Assembly (NCBI GenBank): GCA_022361535.1
Contig: JAKSAU010000323.1
Span: 1 to 7,766 of the forward strand
Direction of reading: 5' to 3'
Length of the DNA: 7,766 nucleotides
Source of the DNA: Desulfobacterales bacterium
GTDB taxonomy: Bacteria; Desulfobacterota; Desulfobacteria; Desulfobacterales; Desulfobacteraceae
The notes beneath the pieces are model-generated. The model did not search any database and was not told the DNA's origin. It worked only from the letters and a program-made list of their open reading frames with translations. Shown in pieces: positions 1-6,923 of this stretch (position 1 is its first letter; every line of letters begins with the position of its first letter). Position numbers and translations under genes: made by a program.

Positions 1-304
1 AATTCAAACCAATAGTAGGCATGTAATCAGCCTGCGCCTGGGCTATAGCTTCTACAGCCTGCGCTACCCTTTCCCTGGCAGCAGCCAGGGTCGGGCTGTT
101 TTCCAATGCTGTTTGTTTGGCCCGGGCCAGAGTCAGTAGGGTGACTGGTGCCTGGGTGGAATCCAGTTTCTCTGGATTTAAGTTCGCTTCGGCAAGGTAT
201 CGGCCGGTGGCGGTGTCAGTTAAATCGGCCTGGGTAGGGCTGCCCTGAGCCGGACCATACAAACACATCAAAATCAATATCGTTTGGAACATGTATTTTT
301 TCAT
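1..304 (-). CDS. TolC-family outer-membrane efflux protein, N-terminal part (runs off left edge)
   Basis: This is the outer-membrane channel that would complete the tripartite pump encoded just upstream. The 101 visible residues start at ATG 304-302 with MKK, followed by a hydrophobic stretch (about residues 5-19) and a plausible signal-peptidase site near AQG-S (20-22). From about residue 55 the sequence LTLARAKQTALENSPTL and the following Ala/Gln/Glu-rich helix, ending in DYMPTIGLN, match the first helix-strand repeat of TolC/OEP proteins. The start codon overlaps the permease stop (ATGA, 301-304). AGGAGA (311-316, read on the minus strand) lies 7 nt upstream, inside the permease gene, so translation is probably coupled. 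A cysteine at residue 14 lacks a proper lipobox (ILMC), so I do not call it a lipoprotein. Roughly three quarters of the usual 420-480 residues lie outside the window. The family call is fairly sure; the substrate is unknown. Confidence 0.85.
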   Translation of the reverse strand, partial: MKKYMFQTILILMCLYGPAQGSPTQADLTDTATGRYLAEANLNPEKLDSTQAPVTLLTLARAKQTALENSPTLAAARERVAQAVEAIAQAQADYMPTIGLN

Positions 305-3300
305 ATAATTTCTCCTGAAGGTGAACCGGGCAAGACGTATTTCTCATGAATATTTCTTTGAAATGCTGGTTCCAGGCGACTTCTGGAAATTCCTTCCCGG
401 TTAAATCCACCTGCAAAAACATAACGGACATCATTTACAATGGTAAGAAGACAAGGCAACAGCACCAGTGTGAGCACAGTGGCAAACGCCACACCAAACG
501 CCAATGAAATCCCCATGGGAATCAGCTGGCGGGCATGCTGACTGGTCTCAAGGATCAAAGGTAAAAGTCCGCCTACAGTGGAAATGGAAGTAAGCATCAC
601 GGCCCTGAACCTGCGGACACCCCCCTGGTAAATAGAGTCAAAAAAGGCCATGCCCTGCTCAAGGTTCATATTGATTCGCTCGATCAGAACGATTGCATCA
701 TTGACCACCACACCGGACAGGGCCACCATGCCGAAAACTGATAGCAAAGACAGCATATGTCCCATGACAATATGGCCTAAAACAGCCCCCACAAGACCAA
801 AGGGTATGGTGATTAATATCAGGAAGGGCTGAATATAGGACCTGAACATGGTGGCAATGATCACGAACATGCCCATGATAGATATGGGAATCCAAATATA
901 AAGACTACCAAAGGATTCAGCCGACCGTTTAGCATCCCCTTCAAGTATGATACGTATGTCAGGGTATGCCGAACGGATGTCTTTAAACACCTCCTGCTCC
1001 AGGCTGGAGATTACTTCTCCTGCAACAATTTTGGCTGTATCCACCTTGGCGGACACCATAATTTGCCGGAACCCGTTTTTCCGGGTAATGGTCGAATATC
1101 CCGATTCAAAGGTGATATCAGCAATGGCTGACAACGGAATCCAGTCGCCTTCATCTGTTTTGATTTTAAAATCCCTTATGGAATCCCTTGTCTGGCGCTC
1201 GGATTCTGTCAGGCGGACATAGACATCAACTTCATCGTTGTCTCTCTGTATTTCAAGGGCTTGGGCGCCATAGTATGCACCCTGAATCTGTGAAGCTAAA
1301 TCAGAAAGGCTTAAGCCTAAATATTCAGCCTCAGGTTTTATATGAAACTTGAGCTCATTTTTCCCTGGTGTATTATCCGAATAGACTTGGGATACCCCGT
1401 CTATGCTATTTAGCCTGGCCATGATGGTGTCAGATGCCGCAGACATGTGGTCCAGGTTTTCTCCCTGGAGACAGATTTCCACAGGTGCACCTGGAGGACC
1501 TGAATTGGACGCGGAAAAATCAAGGGACTGTACCCCTTCAATGTTACCACATGCATTCTCCCAGGCCGTTATAAAATCATCTGAATGGACTCCGCTGTCA
1601 CCCGGATCAAGCAAAGAAACCCGAACACCACCTTGATGAGGGGATGATGAATCTGAATGTCCTTCTGTCTCTCCAGCTCCCTGACCCACTGTGGCAAGAA
1701 CGTTTTCAATAAGGGGGTCGCCGGACTGGGTGGTGAATGTCTGTGCGGCCTGGGCTGCAGCAGCCTCTATCTTGGCAACAGCCTTATTTGTCACAAAAAA
1801 AGGCGTGCCTTCCGGAAATTCCACTGAGGCCACCACAATGGAGGAGGCCTGTTTGGGAAAGACATTAAACTTAACGATTCCTCCCATGATAAGGCCTGCT
1901 GTAATCAAAAGGCACATCACACAGAGGCTTGCAAACAAATACCTGAATCTTACGCAAGTTTTGAGAATGGGCAGGTAGATCCCTTTAGCGGCCCGTTCCA
2001 TACTGGCAACCGTCCAGTTATGAAAGGTTTCAACAGCCCGGGAAATACGGTTTTTCTTTAGGCTTTTAGTGTGCTGACCCGGGAGACCTGATAGGTGGGC
2101 CGGCAGCATGATCAAGCATTCCACAAGGGAAATCAACAGGCAGGCAATCACGGCAGTGGGAAGGGCCACTATGAATTTTCCCATCATGCCGTCTATGTGG
2201 TACAGGGGTAAAAAGGCAACGATAGTCGTAAAAATCGCCGCAATAACCGGCAAGCCCACCTCTGAAACCCCTTTTACAACAGCATCCATTGCCGAAGCCC
2301 CGTTTTTTTTATGATAAAATATGGACTCCCCCACCACAATGGCGTCATCTGCCACAATACCCAAAACCATAATCAAACCGAACAGGGTGATCTTGTTTAA
2401 GGAAACGCCTGCAAAATGAACAATGGCAAGACCGCCAAGCAAAGAAATAGGAATTCCCATACCAGCCCAGAAGGAAACCTTTGTATCCATAAAAAGCCAG
2501 AGCAAAACAAACACCAGAACCAGTCCCATAGCGGCATTGGTGTATAGGGTGTCCAGGTTTGATCGGGTGCTTTCGGTGTTGTCCGAAAGAATTACGATTT
2601 GGGACCCTTCTGGCAGTTCATTGTTGGTTTTCTCCTGGAACGCTTTGACTGTATCGGCGATACGGATGGTATCCTCTTCTCCTGCCAGGACATTAATGAG
2701 GACAGCAGGACTACCATTGGCACGAATGGATAGATTATCCTGTGTAAACCGATCCTTGATTTGGGCAATATCTTTGAGATAAACGGTCTGGCCGGCATTA
2801 CCGGAAATGATCTTGATGTTTTCCAGTTCCTGACCCGTGTATTTTCGGCCTATGGTTCGCAGCCGGATATCTTCAGCAGATGTTCTTAAAGTACCGCCAA
2901 ACTGGTTCAGGCTGTTTTCCGTTATGATATCGGCCACCTCGGTAATGGCCAGGTCATATTTTCGAAGGGTGTCCTGAGAAATTTCAATTGAGATTTCATA
3001 TGCCCTGGTTCCGGACATGTTTACCTGGCTGACGCCTGGCAGGCGCTGAATCTCTTTTTTTATAGTATCTGCCCATTCCTTGAGTCGGGATTCGTCCATA
3101 TCGCTGACCAACCCAAGGCTGATAACAGCCTTTTGAATGGACGGCCTGACAATAGAGGGACTGTCTGCATCATCAGGAAAAGTGTTAATGCTATCCACCT
3201 CGTTTCGGACCCGGTCCAGAAGACGATCGGCATCATAACCGCCTGTTACGGTGATCACGGTCACCGAAGACCCTTCAGCAGATGAGGATTCGTATTCATC

Positions 3301-3534
3301 GACTCCTTCCAGACCGTCAATGGCATCCTCAACTTTACGGGAAATACCTTCTTCGATCTCCTCCGGGTCAGCACCGGAATATGTTACAGTTACAACAATG
3401 GTATCCAGATCCATCTCCGGCATGTCTTCTCTGACCATGACAGAGCCGGCAAGTATACCGGCCATGAGAATTGTCACCATAGCCAAATTGGCAAACACAC
3501 GGTTTTTGGCAAAGGCCTTGATCAACTCCATCAT
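301..3534 (-). CDS. RND efflux permease (HAE-1/AcrB-like), inner membrane
   Basis: A proton-driven inner-membrane exporter of 1077 residues, a normal length for the AcrB/MexB class. A membrane helix lies near residues 12-33, followed by a large periplasmic domain to about 330. Helices 2-6 occupy about 333-480, a second hydrophobic start lies near 530-555, a second periplasmic domain runs from about 560 to 875, and a final helix bundle from about 878 to 1035. The helix-4 motif GIVADDAIVVGES places the proton-relay aspartates at 396 and 397. The equivalent helix-10 segment reads GVVVNDAIVLIE, with Asn945-Asp946 where AcrB has Lys940-Asn941. The adaptor stop overlaps the first ATG as ATGA (3531-3534). 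A second ATG follows at once, but AGGAGG (3544-3549) lies 9 nt from the first, which I prefer. It forms one operon with the adaptor and channel. Charged residues dominate the C-terminal 40 positions. Substrate unknown; drugs, lipids or a self-made metabolite are all possible. Confidence 0.95.
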   Translation of the reverse strand: MMELIKAFAKNRVFANLAMVTILMAGILAGSVMVREDMPEMDLDTIVVTVTYSGADPEEIEEGISRKVEDAIDGLEGVDEYESSSAEGSSVTVITVTGGYDADRLLDRVRNEVDSINTFPDDADSPSIVRPSIQKAVISLGLVSDMDESRLKEWADTIKKEIQRLPGVSQVNMSGTRAYEISIEISQDTLRKYDLAITEVADIITENSLNQFGGTLRTSAEDIRLRTIGRKYTGQELENIKIISGNAGQTVYLKDIAQIKDRFTQDNLSIRANGSPAVLINVLAGEEDTIRIADTVKAFQEKTNNELPEGSQIVILSDNTESTRSNLDTLYTNAAMGLVLVFVLLWLFMDTKVSFWAGMGIPISLLGGLAIVHFAGVSLNKITLFGLIMVLGIVADDAIVVGESIFYHKKNGASAMDAVVKGVSEVGLPVIAAIFTTIVAFLPLYHIDGMMGKFIVALPTAVIACLLISLVECLIMLPAHLSGLPGQHTKSLKKNRISRAVETFHNWTVASMERAAKGIYLPILKTCVRFRYLFASLCVMCLLITAGLIMGGIVKFNVFPKQASSIVVASVEFPEGTPFFVTNKAVAKIEAAAAQAAQTFTTQSGDPLIENVLATVGQGAGETEGHSDSSSPHQGGVRVSLLDPGDSGVHSDDFITAWENACGNIEGVQSLDFSASNSGPPGAPVEICLQGENLDHMSAASDTIMARLNSIDGVSQVYSDNTPGKNELKFHIKPEAEYLGLSLSDLASQIQGAYYGAQALEIQRDNDEVDVYVRLTESERQTRDSIRDFKIKTDEGDWIPLSAIADITFESGYSTITRKNGFRQIMVSAKVDTAKIVAGEVISSLEQEVFKDIRSAYPDIRIILEGDAKRSAESFGSLYIWIPISIMGMFVIIATMFRSYIQPFLILITIPFGLVGAVLGHIVMGHMLSLLSVFGMVALSGVVVNDAIVLIERINMNLEQGMAFFDSIYQGGVRRFRAVMLTSISTVGGLLPLILETSQHARQLIPMGISLAFGVAFATVLTLVLLPCLLTIVNDVRYVFAGGFNREGISRSRLEPAFQRNIHEKYVLPGSPSGEII

Positions 3535-4901
3535 TGGTTATTGCCTCCTGCAGCCATTGCAAGTTGCTTGGAAGACCCAGTTGTGAGAGTACTTAGCAGG
3601 GTATTTTCAATGGGGTTGGTTAAAGCTGTTGTGACAAGGCTGTCGCCTGACTCAAACGCACCTGTGATATAAACAGATTCCTTGTCGGACATAACGGTCT
3701 CAACGGCCAGGGTTTTCAATCTGCCGTCCCGGGCCAAAAATACGGTGTTGTCTGAATTCAGGGATGTTCTCGGCGCTTTTACTACGTTTTCCACTTCCCG
3801 TCCCTCAAAATGGACCTTGCAGAACATGCCATCCAGCAGAGGAACACTTCCCTGATCTGTTTTCTGCTCCTGGTTAGTTAAACCAGACACCCTGACTGCC
3901 AGGTAAAGGGTTCTTGAATCAGCATCATATTCCACTGCACGATGAACCGTTGCTGACATAGAAGCAAAAGATTTCCCTGTAACAGACTCAAGACGGCACC
4001 CGATGGCATCAAGATCTGAAAACCAGCTGGATGTGCCTGTAGCGCTTTTGAGCCCCAAAGTTTCAAACGCATCCTTATCACTCAGGGGAACCTGAATTTC
4101 GAGAATTGAATCATCGGCCAGGGTCAAGGCAGATGTGCCTGCTGTGATATAAGTTCCGATCTCGATGGTCTCGGACTGAACCCTTCCGGTAAACGGTGCA
4201 CGGATAACACAACGTTCAAGGTTCAGTTTTGCGGTTTTAAGATCAGCCATGTTGCTTGCCAGATCGTTTTGAGCTTCCTGAATCTGCAAAGGGTACAGGG
4301 CAATCGTTTTAATCAGGTTTTTTTGCGTATCCAGCTCGGAATTGTATGCTTGCTCAGCATCTTCTACATCTGCAAGGGTCCCTACCCTGTCTGTTTCATA
4401 CAGGGTCTTCAAACGGGTGTATTCGGCTTTGGTCAGCATTGTATTTTGCTTCACAGCCGGAAGACGGTCTTTGTCACGTTCTTGAGATACCCGGTACTGG
4501 GCAATTGTATTTTCAGATAATTTAACCTGGGCCTGGGCCTTGATCATGTCTATGGCATAATCCGTATCATCGATTTTAATAAGGACATCACCTTTTTCCA
4601 CCATGCCGCCCTGATCCAACGCCGGATGCTTTTCAATAATATTACCGGATACCTGCGGGCTTATCTCTGCAATGTTAACCGGTTCTGCCTGACCATAGCC
4701 TGTTGCAGTAAGCCGTACACTTGTTTCAACAATCGGAATTACTGAAACACTAAGCATTTTGGGTGCAGTGGGTTTGTTGACAGGTGGCCGCTTTGATGCT
4801 GCAAGGCTGACCATCCCCAAAATACCTACAGAAACGATCAGAACGCATACTATAGCCGTGAGAAGAGCTGTCTTAACTTTTTTAAGGGGCCTGATTTCCA
4901 T
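3531..4901 (-). CDS. Periplasmic adaptor (membrane fusion protein) of RND pump
   Basis: The HlyD/AcrA-type adaptor bridges the RND permease and the TolC-like channel in the periplasm. It has 456 residues. A Lys/Arg-flanked N-terminal membrane helix (about 11-35) has no lipobox, so the protein is anchored by a helix rather than a lipid. A lipoyl half-motif follows (about 76-112, with VSGNI and GDVLIKID). Next comes a long alpha-hairpin/coiled coil (about 114-230) rich in Gln, Lys and Glu, and then the returning lipoyl half with the family signature VIRAPFTGRV (232-241). Beta-barrel and membrane-proximal segments fill the rest. The C-terminus is a low-complexity tail (SSKQLAMAAGGNNQ). ATG 4901-4899 has AGGAG (4910-4914) 8 nt upstream. 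It is the first gene of the pump operon, and its stop overlaps the permease start. A -10-like TATACT and an array of 11-bp repeats precede it. Confidence 0.93.
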   Translation of the reverse strand: MEIRPLKKVKTALLTAIVCVLIVSVGILGMVSLAASKRPPVNKPTAPKMLSVSVIPIVETSVRLTATGYGQAEPVNIAEISPQVSGNIIEKHPALDQGGMVEKGDVLIKIDDTDYAIDMIKAQAQVKLSENTIAQYRVSQERDKDRLPAVKQNTMLTKAEYTRLKTLYETDRVGTLADVEDAEQAYNSELDTQKNLIKTIALYPLQIQEAQNDLASNMADLKTAKLNLERCVIRAPFTGRVQSETIEIGTYITAGTSALTLADDSILEIQVPLSDKDAFETLGLKSATGTSSWFSDLDAIGCRLESVTGKSFASMSATVHRAVEYDADSRTLYLAVRVSGLTNQEQKTDQGSVPLLDGMFCKVHFEGREVENVVKAPRTSLNSDNTVFLARDGRLKTLAVETVMSDKESVYITGAFESGDSLVTTALTNPIENTLLSTLTTGSSKQLAMAAGGNNQ

Positions 4902-4931
4902 TTCTTATACTCCTGGTTAATTTTTACAGCG

Positions 4932-4937
4932 AGTATA
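4932..4937 (-). promoter_or_regulatory. Candidate -10 box for the pump operon
   Basis: Read leftward the sequence is TATACT, 5 of 6 matches to the sigma-70 -10 consensus. Initiation would be near 4925, giving a leader of about 24 nt that keeps the Shine-Dalgarno (4910-4914). No good -35 lies 16-18 bp upstream: the positions read CGCTTG or GCTTGC. A leftward TTGACA at 4948-4953 is only 10 bp away. A weak -35 under a repeat array suggests an activator-dependent promoter. TTGACA (4948-4953) with TGTAAA (4923-4928) at 19 bp is an alternative, but its transcript would start almost at the Shine-Dalgarno. Confidence 0.45.
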
Positions 4938-4948
4938 AAAAACACGGT

Positions 4949-4992
4949 GTCAAGCAAGCGTGAAAAAAATGTCAAAAAAATGTGAAATCGAA
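4949..4992. repeat. Four tandem 11-bp units, putative response-regulator operator
   Basis: On the plus strand the units begin at 4949, 4960, 4971 and 4982: GTCAAGCAAGC, GTGAAAAAAAT, GTCAAAAAAAT and GTGAAATCGAA. The pattern is GTCAA/GTGAA/GTCAA/GTGAA in exact 11-bp register, so one side of the helix carries the same element at each turn. OmpR/PhoB-family winged-helix regulators typically bind direct repeats of this spacing. With the preceding base, the elements read TGTCA, CGTGA, TGTCA and TGTGA, similar to the TGTCA core of Pho boxes. The edge of the array is 11 bp from the leftward TATACT box, as expected for a class II activator. The repeats are seen directly; the regulator is inferred. Confidence 0.6.
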
Positions 4993-5047
4993 CAAGTTTT
5001 CAGATTGCAAAAAAAAGTATCTTCACCAACCATTACCAAATCTTAGC

Positions 5048-5076
5048 TTGACTTGTACCCGACAAAAAAAGATACT
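5048..5076 (+). promoter_or_regulatory. Sigma-70-type promoter for binding protein/radical SAM operon
   Basis: The -35 is TTGACT (5048-5053, 5 of 6 consensus) and the -10 is GATACT (5071-5076, 4 of 6), separated by an ideal 17 bp. Initiation would be near 5083, giving a leader of about 42 nt before the ATG at 5125. The leader contains a 14-bp palindrome. A-rich DNA upstream could act as an UP element. The array of 11-bp repeats ends 55 bp upstream of the -35, so direct class II control of this promoter is less likely. Confidence 0.65.
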
Positions 5077-5088
5077 CAAAAAAATTGA

Positions 5089-5102
5089 TTCGGGCTCCCG
5101 AA
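5089..5102. promoter_or_regulatory. 14-bp palindrome in the leader (operator or hairpin)
   Basis: TTCGGGCTCCCGAA is an inverted repeat with two 6-base arms around CT. It lies between the predicted start of transcription (about 5083) and the Shine-Dalgarno (5111-5118). As DNA it could be the operator of a dimeric repressor. As RNA it would form a 5-bp GC-rich stem with a GCTC loop, ending 8 nt before the ribosome site. It is not a terminator, because no T-run follows. Confidence 0.45.
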
Positions 5103-5124
5103 CATTGAAAAAGGAGAGATAACA

Positions 5125-5886
5125 ATGAGATTAATTCTTTTGATATCCATCCTGGCTTTTTTACTTTTCACGTCGCCTCTTCCTGCTGAAACCAGGGATG
5201 CAAAGCCAATACTGAAAATGACGACCTGCAACTGGCAGCCATATGCCGGCGTCAACCTTACGAATTTTGGTTTCACCTCAGATCTGTTGTCTATTCTTTT
5301 CAGCCGTCTGGGCTATGAAACCAAGCTAGATATCCTTCCCTGGAAACGTGCCATGATAATGACCAAACAGGGGACATATGACCTGGCATATAATGCGTAC
5401 TTTTCACAAAAAAGGGCTAAAGACTACGCCTTTACAGATCCCTATATCCATAGCCGTATTCACCTGTGTTCCAGGCAAGATGCCAATGTTTCTTTCAAAC
5501 GCCTGTCAGACCTTAAACCATATCGAATTGGCGTAGTCATGGGGTATGTAAATTCTCCGGAATTTGACCAGGCAGACTACCTGACAAAAGATGAAGCCGT
5601 GACCGACTTGCATAACTTGAAAAAACTGTTCAGCAACCATTTGGACATGATCGTCATTGATAAATTTGTTGCCATCCAGGCCATTAAAACCTCTCCATTC
5701 CTTATTGCCAATGTAACGGATATTGTATTTCATGAGCCTGCCCTGACCACAATGCCGGTTCATGCCATATTCTCAAAAGCTGTACCTGGGTATGAAAAAA
5801 AAGTTGAGGAATTTAACCGGGAACTTGCCAAAATGATACAGGACGGTACCTTAGACATTCTCATGGAGGTTCATAATTTCAAATGA
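5125..5886 (+). CDS. Periplasmic solute-binding protein, family 3 (SBP_bac_3-like), orphan
   Basis: A secreted protein of 253 residues, typical in length for the amino-acid-binding SBP_bac_3 family. A signal peptide spans about residues 1-21 (hydrophobic LILLISILAFLLF, cleavage expected after PLPA). The mature start has the family pattern: TTCNWQPYAG (33-42), then GFTSDLLSILFSRLGY, then LPWKRAM, TYDLAYNAYFSQKRAKDYAFTDPY (84-107), and IGVVMGY (135-141) opening the second lobe. The usual ligand-binding arginine is not obvious in the FTDPY-IHSRIHLC region, so the ligand cannot be assigned. AAGGAGAG (5111-5118) lies 6 nt before the ATG. No permease or ATPase gene is adjacent. Instead the stop overlaps the start of a radical SAM gene (ATGA, 5883-5886). 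It could serve a distant ABC transporter, act as a sensor, or assist the radical SAM pathway. Family sure, role unknown. Confidence 0.88.
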   Translation: MRLILLISILAFLLFTSPLPAETRDAKPILKMTTCNWQPYAGVNLTNFGFTSDLLSILFSRLGYETKLDILPWKRAMIMTKQGTYDLAYNAYFSQKRAKDYAFTDPYIHSRIHLCSRQDANVSFKRLSDLKPYRIGVVMGYVNSPEFDQADYLTKDEAVTDLHNLKKLFSNHLDMIVIDKFVAIQAIKTSPFLIANVTDIVFHEPALTTMPVHAIFSKAVPGYEKKVEEFNRELAKMIQDGTLDILMEVHNFK

Positions 5887-6782
5887 CAATAACAGGAATC
5901 CATTATCTTCTGACGTATACCTGCAATTTTGAATGCGACCACTGCTTTTTATATTGCAGTCCAAGAGCATCCGGTACATTCACCATCGGGCAGGTTAAGC
6001 AGACCCTTGATGAAGCGGTAAAGGCAGGCAGCATTGATTCAATCTTTTTTGAAGGCGGAGAACCGTTTCTTTATTACCCGTTGCTTAAAGAGAGTATTGC
6101 CATGGCTTCGGCAAGGGGCTTTAAAACCGGTGTGGTGACCAATGCATACGGTTGCACATCCCCTGAAGATACCAAGTTGTGGCTTGAGCCTTTAGCCAAA
6201 GCAGGCTTAAATTTTCTAAGTGTATCAAACGATGCATTTCACTACGGTGATGAGCAGAAAAATCCGGCTGCTATTGCTGCGGCACAGGCCAAGACACTCA
6301 ACATTGATATTTCCCCCATCTGCATTGATCCGCCTGAAATCAACCGAAATGCAGATAAACAAAAAGGTGAGCCCGTGGTTGGCGGCGGGGTTAGATTCAG
6401 AGGACGTGCCGTTGAAAAACTTACTAATGGCCTTCCGACAAGCCCATGGGAAACCATGCAAGTCTGCCCTGATGAAGACCTGGCTGCTCCTTCACGAGTC
6501 CATATCGATCCTTTGGGGGAAGTACACCTTTGCCAGGGTATCAGCATGGGAAACTGGAAAAAAACGCATTTATCCAAAATTTTCACCCGGTACAACAGCC
6601 AAACCCACCCCATTGCAGGTCCTTTAATCCGGGGCGGTCCTGCAGAGCTTGCAAGGGCCACAGGCTTTTCACCTGCAAAAGAGTATGTAGAAAACTGTCA
6701 TTTATGCTTTGATATCCGAAGACATCTGTTAGATCAATTTCCGCAATTTTTGGCACCCACACAGGTCTATGGCATAAGTTAG
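5883..6782 (+). CDS. Radical SAM protein with SPASM-like C-terminus
   Basis: A cytoplasmic iron-sulfur enzyme of 299 residues expected to cleave S-adenosylmethionine and start radical chemistry. The cluster motif CX3CX2C is intact (Cys14, Cys18, Cys21, in TCNFECDHC) and is followed by an extra Cys25. GGEP (58-61) is the SAM-binding motif. Further barrel strands include VVTNAYG (84-90) and LSVSNDAFH (112-120). The C-terminal part has Cys195 (VCPDE), Cys217 in GEVHLCQGISMGNW, and Cys272/Cys275 (NCHLC). The G-V-x-L-C then G-N pattern is typical of SPASM/twitch domains and suggests one auxiliary Fe-S cluster. GGAGGT (5865-5870) lies 12 nt upstream, and the ATG overlaps the binding-protein stop, so the two are translationally coupled. 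SPASM proteins modify peptides or mature enzymes, but others act on small molecules; I cannot name the substrate. No clear precursor peptide is adjacent. Confidence 0.9.
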   Translation: MTITGIHYLLTYTCNFECDHCFLYCSPRASGTFTIGQVKQTLDEAVKAGSIDSIFFEGGEPFLYYPLLKESIAMASARGFKTGVVTNAYGCTSPEDTKLWLEPLAKAGLNFLSVSNDAFHYGDEQKNPAAIAAAQAKTLNIDISPICIDPPEINRNADKQKGEPVVGGGVRFRGRAVEKLTNGLPTSPWETMQVCPDEDLAAPSRVHIDPLGEVHLCQGISMGNWKKTHLSKIFTRYNSQTHPIAGPLIRGGPAELARATGFSPAKEYVENCHLCFDIRRHLLDQFPQFLAPTQVYGIS

Positions 6783-6800
6783 AGCTAACCTATATACCCC

Positions 6801-6838
6801 AAGACGGCAAAGCGTTGCTAAAACCACAAAGGCGTCTT
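6801..6838 (+). other. Alternative stem competing with the main hairpin
   Basis: AAGACG (6801-6806) is the exact reverse complement of CGTCTT (6833-6838). The enclosed segment carries its own small hairpin, GCAA-AGCG-TTGC (6807-6818). The right arm lies within the left arm of the larger hairpin at 6826-6866, so the two folds exclude each other. This is the layout of a conformational switch, but no known riboswitch consensus is recognised and no gene follows on this strand. Confidence 0.3.
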
Positions 6839-6866
6839 CCTTATGAATCAAGGAAAACGCCTTTGT
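6826..6866. terminator. Long hairpin between convergent genes, possible bidirectional terminator
   Basis: Ten perfect pairs (ACAAAGGCGT 6826-6835 with ACGCCTTTGT 6857-6866), one C/A mismatch, then six more pairs (TTCCTT 6837-6842 with AAGGAA 6850-6855) close a 7-base loop. It begins 44 bases after the radical SAM stop. No T-run follows on the plus strand. On the minus strand the stem is followed by GGTTTTAGC, a weak T tract. Its position between convergent genes suits a transcription end or RNA-stabilising structure. The stem is seen directly; the terminator role is inferred. Confidence 0.45.
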
Positions 6867-6873
6867 ACATGGA

Positions 6874-6923
6874 GGAGAGGTCTCCTTCCGGAGGGCTGAT
6901 GTGCAGGGCAGTCCCGTCCGGAA
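6874..6923. other. Two adjacent hairpins of unknown function
   Basis: The first is GGAGA-GG-TCTCC (6874-6885). The second is a larger imperfect hairpin with outer arms TTCCGGA (6886-6892) and TCCGGAA (6917-6923), continued by GGG (6893-6895) with CCC (6913-6915) after a bulged G. CTCC at 6882-6885 could also pair with GGAG at 6890-6893, so alternative folds exist. No T-run follows. With the hairpin at 6826-6866 these make about 100 bases of nearly continuous structure, which could be a small RNA, a 3' protective element or a repeat family. Confidence 0.4.

Noticed and set aside
250..304. Lipoprotein signal in the TolC-like protein (Cys14)
   Set aside because: Residues before the cysteine (ILM) do not fit a lipobox, and a normal signal-peptidase site lies further on.
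2303..2310. Run of eight A on the coding strand of the permease gene as a slippery frameshift site
   Set aside because: The frame is intact across it (His-Lys-Lys-Asn) and there is no stimulating structure or useful alternative product. An ordinary homopolymer.
947..2782. Plus-strand open frames opposite the RND permease
   Set aside because: They lie antisense to a clear 1077-residue permease and their translations resemble no family; they are shadow frames.
4948..4953. Leftward TTGACA as the -35 of the pump promoter
   Set aside because: It is only 10 bp from TATACT. The alternative -10 TGTAAA at 19 bp would start transcription almost on the Shine-Dalgarno. The match comes from the 11-bp repeat unit.
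5016..5076. Inverted 7-mers AGTATCT and AGATACT flanking the promoter
   Set aside because: They are 47 bp apart in A-rich DNA and one copy is part of the -10 box; chance is the simplest explanation.
6826..6866. Retron or group II intron RNA
   Set aside because: There is no reverse transcriptase in the window and no recognisable domain V or msr/msd organisation.
6801..6923. Known riboswitch, for example c-di-GMP-I because of GGCAAAGC-like bases
   Set aside because: The conserved core segments and the tetraloop/receptor arrangement could not be matched, and no gene lies downstream on the plus strand.
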